Part shown: piece by piece, positions 1 to 6,035 of the stretch
Layout: each line of letters opens with the position of its first letter
Numbering within the stretch: position 1 is the first letter of the stretch
Assembly (NCBI GenBank): GCA_050246595.1
Contig: JBFWVT010000112.1
Coordinates: 1-12,231 of the forward strand
Length of the DNA: 12,231 bases
Direction of reading: 5' to 3'
Source of the DNA: DATARH01 sp050246595
Lineage (GTDB): Bacteria > Pseudomonadota > Alphaproteobacteria > ATCC43930 > CGMCC-115725
Notes under the pieces: generated by a model
What the model saw: the letters and a program-made list of their open reading frames with translations, nothing else
What the model was told of the DNA's origin: nothing
The model's database searches: none
Position numbers and translations under genes: made by a program

Positions 1-642
1 GCTCGACGTAAGCGCGAAAGCTGGCGCCGTTGATCGGGCCGTCGATGACGCAGGGCGCGGTGATCCGGTCGCAGCGCAAGGCCGCCAGAAAGGTCAGGGT
101 GCGCCAGCGCGCTTGCGGCACTTTGGCAATGAGGCGGGTGCCGCGGGCGCATCGTCCGTGGCGCCGGGTCATGTTGGTCTTGGCCCAGGTTTCGTCGATG
201 AAGACCAGCCGCTTGGCGTCGAGCCGGCCCTGGTATCTCTTCCATCGCTCGCGCCGGCGGGCAATGTCGGCACGGTCCTGTTCGCTGGCGTGCAGGCTCT
301 TTTTTTGAACGTGATGCCTTCGCGTGCAAAAAATGCCCAGAGCGCGCCATGGCTCACCTTAACCCCGTCGGCGGCCAGCTCGGCCATGATCGTCCGCAAG
401 GTCAGGTCCGGCTTTTCCGCGATCCGCGCCAGCAGCCACTCGCGCCTGCCGGCCAGACGGTGCGGCCGGCGCCCACCCATCGTCAGGGCCGCTGCGCTCC
501 CCGTCGCCTGGAAACGCTGCGACCATCGCACGACCGTGGCGACGCTCACGTTGAATGTCTTCGCGGTGGCGCGGCGCGAGCGACCGCCCCTCACCGATGC
601 CACCACTCGGTCTCGCAAATCCTGTGAATAGGGTCTGGGCAT
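1..642 (-). CDS. IS630-family transposase, made by -1 frameshifting, C-terminus off window
   Basis: This is a DDE transposase for cut-and-paste movement of the surrounding IS630 element. Translation starts at ATG 642 (MPRPYSQDLRDRV). Residues 1-110 form the paired helix-turn-helix DNA-binding part, with RRATAKTF and later LTLRTIMAEL as recognisable stretches. The zero frame loses similarity after ITFKK. At seven A residues (minus strand, 306-300) a -1 shift enters a frame that continues SLHASEQDR, then RLVFIDETW with the first catalytic Asp, then CVIDGPING, and runs off position 1. The second Asp and the Glu lie beyond the window. Without the shift the zero frame only reaches a stop near 169. 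A-rich slippage sites are known in this family, so the two-frame layout is probably normal and not decay. The right-hand copy begins with the same residues. Confidence 0.85.
300..306 (-). promoter_or_regulatory. A7 slippery site for -1 frameshifting
   Basis: The minus strand reads TTC AAA AAA AGA in the initial frame. The A7 run lies exactly where protein similarity moves from the DNA-binding half (zero frame) to the catalytic half (-1 frame). Slipping back one base gives AAG AGC CTG (K S L) and restores the typical SLHASEQDR stretch. The position and the direction of the shift fit programmed frameshifting as known in several IS630 elements. A single-base loss in a homopolymer is the alternative. 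Confidence 0.7.
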
Positions 643-734
643 GCGTGCTGGCCTCCGCCCCCCAGCCAGCATCTTGCGCAGAGATCCCCGCGCCGGGGAA
701 CCCCTATCCCGTTTCAACCAGACCCGATCACACT

Positions 735-737
735 CTA
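735..737 (-). other. IS630 target TA, doubling as the stop codon of the DUF3574 gene
   Basis: The minus strand reads GCA TTT TAG, where TA is the insertion target and the G is the first base of the IS end. The upstream gene is therefore terminated by a hybrid codon. The protein end (SCAAF) looks like a natural DUF3574 terminus, so the element probably entered the original TAA or TAG stop and left the coding sequence intact. Confidence 0.75.
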
Positions 738-1130
738 AAATGCGGCGCAGGATTGGTGCGTGGTGATCCCCACCGATTGCTGCCGGAACCGGGTCTTGTA
801 GGCCTCGATGACTGCCGAGAGGCGCGGCGCGAAATCGGGACCGGGGAGCGCCGCAACCAGCAGCACTTTTACCGGCTCCCGCGCGATCGTGCCGGTCGCC
901 GGGTTGCGCCATTGGCCCTCGGCCTCATAGGTCGTGAAACCGTCCGGGAAATTCGGTGTCACGATCTCGGCGGCGAAGACGCGCCATTCAGCCTCGCTCA
1001 GCGGCGCGCGCCCCGGAATGAAGCGGCCGAAAAACAGCTCGGCGACAATCATCGGCCGCTGACCGGGAAGAATGCACCCCGCATCGACATTGCCGGGGTG
1101 ACCTCCGCAGGCTGCCAACAGCATCGTCAT
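735..1130 (-). CDS. DUF3574 family protein, probable lipoprotein
   Basis: This is a protein of 131 aa from ATG 1130, of unknown function, with the full DUF3574 pattern: MIVAELFFGRFIPG, then EWRVFAAEIVTPNFPDG, then GQWRNPATG, REPVKVLLV, a helix around AYKTRFRQQSV, and a C-terminal SCAAF. The family is usually a small secreted or periplasmic protein. LLAAC at residues 4-8 fits a lipobox with Cys8 as the lipidated residue, but the signal is short and has no positive charges. An in-frame TTG at 1157 would add nine residues (TWIPVFAG) that come from a dispersed repeat. No good Shine-Dalgarno sequence supports either start. The gene lies 113 bp after fdhA on the same strand and may be cotranscribed. 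Its stop codon is at the IS630 junction. Family call firm; start uncertain. Confidence 0.75.
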   Translation of the reverse strand: MTMLLAACGGHPGNVDAGCILPGQRPMIVAELFFGRFIPGRAPLSEAEWRVFAAEIVTPNFPDGFTTYEAEGQWRNPATGTIAREPVKVLLVAALPGPDFAPRLSAVIEAYKTRFRQQSVGITTHQSCAAF

Positions 1131-1151
1131 ACCGGCGAAGACCGGTATCCA
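1126..1151 (-). repeat. Dispersed palindromic repeat (W-x-P-x-F-A-G type) at the DUF3574 start
   Basis: On the minus strand this stretch begins TGGATACCGGTCTTCGCCGG. It matches the core of the repeats at 4117 and 7335 (TGGACCCCGGCTTTYGCCGG) except for a few paired changes that keep the hairpin (ACCGG/CCGGT). It overlaps the possible start codons of the DUF3574 gene and is in frame with it. Confidence 0.6.
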
Positions 1152-1165
1152 TGTCAAAAGCGGGT

Positions 1166-1196
1166 CCCGGCCGGAGTTTATCCTCGGACCGGCCGG
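1166..1196 (-). terminator. Possible hairpin after fdhA
   Basis: Two CCGGCCGG arms (1167-1174 and 1189-1196) can pair across a 14-base loop in the spacer behind the fdhA stop. On the minus strand the second arm is followed after a few bases by TTTTG, which is a weak U tract. It could end or reduce fdhA transcription before the DUF3574 gene. Each arm is also self-complementary, so this is only a candidate. Confidence 0.25.
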
Positions 1197-1243
1197 AGGG
1201 CGGACCCGTGGGCCGGGGCGGCGATGATCTATCGAGCGGCTCC

Positions 1244-4012
1244 CTACTTCGCCGCTACGGCGGAGATGGGCGCCGGTTCGACGCGGGCCGCACAGTATTT
1301 GAATTCCGGGATTTTGCCGAACGGATCGAGCTGCGGGTTGGTCAGGATGTTCGCGGCGGCCTCGGCGTAGCAGAACGGGATGAACACCATGCCGGGCGCG
1401 ACCGCGCTGTCGGCCCGCGCCTTCAGCTCGATCGCGCCGCGCCGCGTCGTGACCCGCACCGGATCGCCGGGCCGGATGCCGAGGCGGCGCAATTCGGCCG
1501 GTGCGAGGCTTGCGACCGCCTCGGGTTCGAGATCGTCGAGCACCGAGGCGCGCCGCGTCATCGCGCCGGTGTGCCAGTGTTCGAGCTGGCGGCCCGTCGT
1601 CAGCACCAGCGGGTATTGGTCGTCCGGTTCCTCGGCCGGCGGGATGATCTCGGCCGGGACCAGCCGGGCGCGACCGGAGGCGGTCGGAAAGCCCGATCCG
1701 AACACGATTTCGTTGCCGGGCTTGTCCTCGGCGTCGCACGGGTAGGTGACCGAATGCTCGCGCTGGAGGCGCTCCCAGGTGATGTTGTCGAGCGACGGCA
1801 TCGCCAGCTTCATTTCGGCGAACACATCCCTGGGATGCGTGTAGGACCAGTCCAGCCCGATGCGGCGCGCGATCTCTTGGATGATCCACCAATCCTGCCG
1901 TGCGTCGCCGGGCATCGGCAGCGCGGTGCGGCCCATCTGGACCTGCCGGTTGGTATTCGTGACCGTGCCGTCCTTCTCGGGCCATGCCGAGGCCGGCAGC
2001 ACGACATCGGCATATTTCGCGGTCTCGGTCAGAAACAAATCCTGCACGACGAGGTGTTCGAGCTGCGCCAGCGCCTCGCGCGCGTGGTGCAGATCGGGGT
2101 CCGACATCGCCGGGTTTTCGCCCATGATGTACATGCCCCTGATCTGCCCGGCATGGATCGCGTCCATGATCTCGACCACGGTCAGACCGCGTTTCGGGTC
2201 GAGGCTGGTCTGCCACAGCCCCTCGAATTTTGCGCGGACATCCGGGTTCTCGACCGACTGGTAGTCGGGAAAGACCATCGGAATGAGACCGGCGTCTGAG
2301 GCGCCTTGCACGTTGTTCTGACCGCGCAGCGGATGCAGCCCGGTGCCGGGACGGCCGACCTGCCCGGTGATCATCGCCAGCGCGATCAGACAGCGCGCGT
2401 TATCGGTGCCGTGCGTGTGTTGCGAGACGCCCATCCCCCAGAAGATGATCGATGCGCCGGAGCGCGCATACTCGCGGGCCACCTCGCGCAATGTCGCGGC
2501 ATCGATACCGCAGAGCGGCGCCATCTTCTCCGGGCTGTAATCGCGGATATGCTCGCGCAGCTTGTCGTAATCTTCGGTGTGGGCCTGGATGTATTGCCGA
2601 TCGGTCAGACCCTCCTCGACGATCGTGTGGATCAGCGCGTTCAGCATCGCGACATCGCGGCCGGGGGTGAATTGCAGCATTTTTGTCGCGTAGCGCGCCA
2701 TGAACTGGCTGCGCGGGTCCATCACGTAAAGCTTGGCGCCGCGTTTCGCAGCCTGCTTGAAGAAGGTGGCGGCGACGGGATGATTTTCGGTCGGCCGCGC
2801 GCCGATGATGATGATGACCTCGGCGTCGGCCGCCGCGGTGAACGGCGCGGTCACTGCGCCCGAGCCGATCCCCTCCATCAGCGCCGCGACCGACGAGGCA
2901 TGACACAGCCGGGTGCAGTGATCGACATTGTTGCTGCCAAACCCGGTTCGCACCAGCTTCTGGAACAGATACGCCTCCTCGTTCGACCCTTTGGCCGAGC
3001 CGAACCCGGCGAGCCCCCTGCCGCCGTGCTCGTCGCGGATGCGTTTGAGACCCGCGGCGGCGCGGTCGAGCGCCTCCTCCCAGGTGGCGGTGCGGAAATG
3101 CGTGTACGGGTTGGCCGGATCGATCGCGACATCGTGCTTTGAGACGCCGTCCTTGCGGATCAGCGGTTCGGTGAGCCGGTCCTGGTGGTGGACGTAGTCG
3201 AAACCGAAGCGGCCCTTGACGCAGAGCCGGTTGTGATTGGCCGGCCCGTCCTTGCCCTCGACCGCGACGATGCGGTCGTCCTTGATCTGATAAATCAGTT
3301 GGCAGCCGACGCCGCAATACGGGCACACGCTCTCGACCTGGCGCTCCGGCGCATTCGTATAGATGCCGTTTTCATCGACGAGGCTGGCCGGCATCAGCGC
3401 GCCGGTCGGGCAGGCCTGGACGCACTCGCCGCAGGCGACGCAGGTCGAGCGCCCCATCGGGTCGTCGAAATCGAACACGATTTTTTCGCTGTGGCCGCGC
3501 CCGGCCATGCCGATCACGTCGTTGACCTGCACCTCGCGGCAGGCGCGCACGCACAGATTGCAGTGGATGCAGGCGTCGAGCTGCACCGCCATCGCCGGAT
3601 GGCTGCGGTCGGGCGCCGGCGCGGCGCGCTGCGGAAACCGGCTGTCGGTTACGGCAACCCGGTCGGCCCACAGCCAGAAGCGCGAATCCGGCTCGTGCGC
3701 GGCGGCGCGATCGGGCTGATCGGCGGTCAGCAATTCGAAGACGAGTTTTCGGGATGCCTTGGCGCGCTCGCTGGCTGATTGCACCTTCATGCCGGGGGTC
3801 GGACGGCGGATGCACGAGGCGGCGAGCACGCGCTCGCCCTCGATCTCGACCATGCAGGCGCGGCAATTGCCGTCGGCGCGATAGCCCGGCTTCGGCAGCC
3901 AGCACAGATGCGGGATCTCGACGCCCTGCCGCTGGGCGACCTGCCAGATCGTCTCGCCCGGTGCGGCCTCGACCTCGGTGCCGTCGAGGGTGAAGCGGAT
4001 TGGTTCGGTCAT
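1244..4012 (-). CDS. fdhA: NAD-dependent formate dehydrogenase, catalytic (alpha) subunit
   Basis: This 922-aa protein oxidises formate to CO2 at a Mo- or W-bis-pterin centre and passes electrons through Fe-S clusters to the FMN/NADH subunit. An N-terminal ferredoxin domain binds [2Fe-2S] (Cys37, 50, 53, 67). Two [4Fe-4S] sites follow: CIHCNLCVRAC (Cys148-158) and CVACGECVQAC (Cys191-201). The pterin-domain cluster uses Cys230, 233, 237 and 264. The metal ligand is Cys370 in RLCHAS, encoded by TGT and so not selenocysteine, followed by the conserved His371. C-terminal motifs LTTGRQLEHWHTGAMTRR and GDPVRV are typical of the dinucleotide-binding domain. Length and pairing with a fused beta subunit resemble Methylobacterium FDH1 (tungsten) more than the split FdsGBA type. 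ATG 4012 has GAGGA about 8 bases upstream. No fdhD, fdsC or fdsD is near. The metal cannot be told from sequence. Confidence 0.93.
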   Translation of the reverse strand: MTEPIRFTLDGTEVEAAPGETIWQVAQRQGVEIPHLCWLPKPGYRADGNCRACMVEIEGERVLAASCIRRPTPGMKVQSASERAKASRKLVFELLTADQPDRAAAHEPDSRFWLWADRVAVTDSRFPQRAAPAPDRSHPAMAVQLDACIHCNLCVRACREVQVNDVIGMAGRGHSEKIVFDFDDPMGRSTCVACGECVQACPTGALMPASLVDENGIYTNAPERQVESVCPYCGVGCQLIYQIKDDRIVAVEGKDGPANHNRLCVKGRFGFDYVHHQDRLTEPLIRKDGVSKHDVAIDPANPYTHFRTATWEEALDRAAAGLKRIRDEHGGRGLAGFGSAKGSNEEAYLFQKLVRTGFGSNNVDHCTRLCHASSVAALMEGIGSGAVTAPFTAAADAEVIIIIGARPTENHPVAATFFKQAAKRGAKLYVMDPRSQFMARYATKMLQFTPGRDVAMLNALIHTIVEEGLTDRQYIQAHTEDYDKLREHIRDYSPEKMAPLCGIDAATLREVAREYARSGASIIFWGMGVSQHTHGTDNARCLIALAMITGQVGRPGTGLHPLRGQNNVQGASDAGLIPMVFPDYQSVENPDVRAKFEGLWQTSLDPKRGLTVVEIMDAIHAGQIRGMYIMGENPAMSDPDLHHAREALAQLEHLVVQDLFLTETAKYADVVLPASAWPEKDGTVTNTNRQVQMGRTALPMPGDARQDWWIIQEIARRIGLDWSYTHPRDVFAEMKLAMPSLDNITWERLQREHSVTYPCDAEDKPGNEIVFGSGFPTASGRARLVPAEIIPPAEEPDDQYPLVLTTGRQLEHWHTGAMTRRASVLDDLEPEAVASLAPAELRRLGIRPGDPVRVTTRRGAIELKARADSAVAPGMVFIPFCYAEAAANILTNPQLDPFGKIPEFKYCAARVEPAPISAVAAK

Positions 4013-4037
4013 GTTGAAATCCTCGTCAATCCACAGT

Positions 4038-4167
4038 CCCGCAGGCCTTCAGCCCACGGGCTTGATCCGTGGGGAAAGCTGGGACCCACTGGTCCGCAAT
4101 CGGGTTTGTGGAAGCGTGGACCCCGGCTTTTGCCGGGGAACAAGTCCGTGGGCTGAAGGCCCGCGGG
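4038..4167. repeat. Palindromic repeat element between fdhB and fdhA
   Basis: Two 22-bp inverted arms (4038-4059 and 4146-4167, 21 of 22 matching, core GGCCTTCAGCCCACGG) flank an 86-bp centre. Inside, CCCCGGC (4121-4127) and GCCGGGG (4132-4138) form a tight hairpin with a TTTT loop. That centre is the same dispersed unit as at 7334-7356. The element fills most of the 171-bp spacer between two genes whose products must assemble together, so it would lie in the shared mRNA. Confidence 0.75.
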
Positions 4168-4183
4168 GATGCGGTAATCGGTG

Positions 4184-5884
4184 TCACGGCAAATCCTCCC
4201 GGAAATGCTTCAGCACCTGCCTGACCGGGTTCATCGCCGCCTGGCCCAGGCCGCAGATCGAGGCGTCGCCCATCACCTGGCGCAGGTCGTCGAGCAGCGC
4301 CTCGTCCCAGCGCGGCCGGGTCATCAGCATGACCGCCTTCTCGGTGCCGACCCGGCACGGGGTGCATTGCCCGCAGCTTTCGTCCTCGAAAAAGCGCATC
4401 AGGTTGAGCGCGACCGCTTTCATATCGTCCTGGTCCGACAGGACGACGACCGCAGCTGAGCCGATAAAACAGCCCTCGGCTTCGAGGGTGCCGAAATCGA
4501 GCGGGATGTCGGCCTTCGACGCGGGCAGGATGCCGCCCGAGGCGCCGCCCGGCAGATAGCCCTTGAAGGTGTGACCCTCCGCCATCCCGCCGCAATATTC
4601 GTCGATCAGCTCGCGCGCCGTGATCCCGGCCGGGGCGAGTTTGACCCCTGGGTTCTTGACCCGCCCCGACACCGAGAAGGTGCGCAGCCCTGTGCGGCCG
4701 TTGCGGCCGTTCCCCTTGAACCAGTCCGGTCCCTTCTCGACGATGTCGCGCACCCAGAACAGCGTCTCGACATTGTTGATAAGGGTCGGCCGGCCGAACA
4801 GCCCGACCTGGGTCGGATAAGGCGGTTTATGGCGCGGCAGCCCGCGTCGGCCCTCGACGCTTTCGAGCATCGCCGACTCTTCGCCGCAGATATAAGCACC
4901 GGCGCCGCGCCTGAGATGGATTTTTGTGTGGTTTGCGAGACCCGCCGCCTCGGCCGCCATGATCTCGACGGTCAGGATCGCGCGGCATTGCGGGTATTCG
5001 TCGCGCAGGTAGATGTAGATGTCGGTGGCCTCGATCGCCCAGGCGGCGATCAGCATACCCTCGATAAAGCGGTGCGGGTCGGTTTCGAGATAGTAGCGGT
5101 CCTTGAACGTGCCGGGTTCGCCCTCGTCGGCATTGACCGCCATCAGCCGCGGTCCCGGCTCGCGTCTGACGAGACGCCATTTCAGTTCGGTCGGAAACCC
5201 GGCGCCGCCGAGACCGCGCAGCCCCGACTTCTCCATCCGGTCCATCAGATCGTCGATCGGCCGGGCGTCGCCCAGAAAGTTTTGCAGCAGAGAATAGCCG
5301 CCCTCGGCGCGATAGCGGTCGAGATCGGGATAAGCCGGGATATGCGGATGCGTATGCCCGGAGGCGACCGTCGCGGCGACAGTCTCGACGGTGGCGTGCT
5401 CGTGCAGCGCGTGGCCGATCGCGACGACCGGAGCCTTGTCGCAGCCGCCCATGCACGGCGCGCGCATGACGCGCACCCCCTCGCCGAGCCGGTCGCGCAG
5501 ATCGCCCAGAAGTTTCTCGCCGCCGTACAGCGCGCAGGTCAGGCTGTCGCAGACCCGCACCGTGACCGGCGGGGGCGGGGTCTCGTCGTCCATCACGATG
5601 TCGAAATGGGCGTAGAACGAGGCGACCTCGTATATCTCGGCCAGTGCGAGACGCATCTCGTCGGCCAGCGCGACCAGATGGCGGGCATGCAGGCAGCCGA
5701 AATGGTCCTGCAACAGATGCAGGTGCTCGATCAGCAGGTCGCGGCGGCGCTCGCGATCGCCGAGCAGCGATTGCACCTCGGCAAGCGCCGCCGGATCGAC
5801 CTGCCGCCCCTTCGGTGCGCTCGGGCCGCGCCGTCGCCCGGAGCCGGGATGAATGCGGCGGTCATGTGCTGTATGGGAACGCAT
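4184..5884 (-). CDS. fdhB: NAD-dependent formate dehydrogenase, beta subunit (NuoE-NuoF fusion)
   Basis: This 566-aa diaphorase subunit takes electrons from FdhA and reduces NAD+. Residues about 30-165 are a NuoE/FdsG-like thioredoxin-fold domain with a [2Fe-2S] site (Cys112, Cys117, Cys144, Cys148). The rest is NuoF/FdsB-like: GLGGAGFPTELKW for NADH/FMN binding, NADEGEPGTFKDR, YICGEESAMLESVEGRRG, and a C-terminal [4Fe-4S] site in SCGQCTPCR (Cys504, 507, 510) with Cys544 in SICGLG. Complex I and FdsGBA carry these as two proteins. The one-chain form is known from Methylobacterium FDH1. ATG 5884 is preceded by GAGGAGG only 2 bases away, though its first GAGG gives normal spacing. There is no other in-frame Met before residue 77. 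It lies upstream of fdhA on the same strand, with the repeat element between them. Confidence 0.92.
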   Translation of the reverse strand: MRSHTAHDRRIHPGSGRRRGPSAPKGRQVDPAALAEVQSLLGDRERRRDLLIEHLHLLQDHFGCLHARHLVALADEMRLALAEIYEVASFYAHFDIVMDDETPPPPVTVRVCDSLTCALYGGEKLLGDLRDRLGEGVRVMRAPCMGGCDKAPVVAIGHALHEHATVETVAATVASGHTHPHIPAYPDLDRYRAEGGYSLLQNFLGDARPIDDLMDRMEKSGLRGLGGAGFPTELKWRLVRREPGPRLMAVNADEGEPGTFKDRYYLETDPHRFIEGMLIAAWAIEATDIYIYLRDEYPQCRAILTVEIMAAEAAGLANHTKIHLRRGAGAYICGEESAMLESVEGRRGLPRHKPPYPTQVGLFGRPTLINNVETLFWVRDIVEKGPDWFKGNGRNGRTGLRTFSVSGRVKNPGVKLAPAGITARELIDEYCGGMAEGHTFKGYLPGGASGGILPASKADIPLDFGTLEAEGCFIGSAAVVVLSDQDDMKAVALNLMRFFEDESCGQCTPCRVGTEKAVMLMTRPRWDEALLDDLRQVMGDASICGLGQAAMNPVRQVLKHFREDLP

Positions 5885-5899
5885 AGCCTCCTCGAATGC

Positions 5900-6030
5900 C
5901 CCTCTCCCGCATTGCGGGAGAGGGAGGGGCCCGGCCCGAAGGGCTGGGAAGGTGAGGGTTATTATAAGCGCAGTCCGCCGGAATTCGCCCCCTCACCCCA
6001 ACCTTCTCCCCCCGGTAGGGGAGAGGGAGT
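5900..6030. repeat. Dispersed repeat pair upstream of fdhB, with perfect hairpin
   Basis: Positions 5900-5910 and 5914-5924 form a perfect 11-bp stem (CTCTCCCGC against GCGGGAGAG at its core) with a 3-base loop. A second unit about 5987-6030 has CCCTCACCCCAACCTTCTCC followed by GGGGAGAGGGAG and is roughly inverted relative to the first (AAGGTGAGGG at 5949-5958). This is the widespread intergenic repeat whose translations read like PSPQPSPPGRGE in proteobacterial genomes. It fills the 151-bp gap between frc and fdhB and could act as a transcription or mRNA-stability boundary between them. Confidence 0.7.
5961..5966 (-). promoter_or_regulatory. Possible -10 box for fdhB
   Basis: A perfect TATAAT on the minus strand sits in otherwise GC-rich DNA, 77 bases before the fdhB start. 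No convincing -35 box lies 16-18 bases upstream. It would place the 5900-5924 hairpin in the fdhB leader. The match could be chance. Confidence 0.2.
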
Positions 6031-6035
6031 TAGAC

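Larger units (their letters stand above)
1..735 (-). mobile_element. IS630-family insertion sequence, left copy (partial)
   Basis: This is the 5' part of an IS630-family element reading leftward out of the window. Its inner end is at 735, where the minus strand begins GAGTGTGATCGGGTCTGG directly after a TA (736-737), the usual IS630/Tc1 target dinucleotide. A second copy in the opposite orientation starts at 12049 and also follows a TA. Over the 183 bp visible in both (553-735 against 12049-12231) I find one difference, at 668 against 12116. The end call rests on this: the two copies stop matching exactly at the TA. The far inverted repeat is outside the window, so completeness cannot be judged. 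Confidence 0.9.

Noticed and set aside
2901..2912. Selenocysteine in the formate dehydrogenase
   Set aside because: The metal-ligand position in RLCHAS is a TGT cysteine codon, and no in-frame TGA occurs.
1151..3778. Long plus-strand open frames opposite fdhA
   Set aside because: They are complementary to a gene with intact cofactor motifs throughout. Their translations are low-complexity Arg/Asp/Gly-rich.
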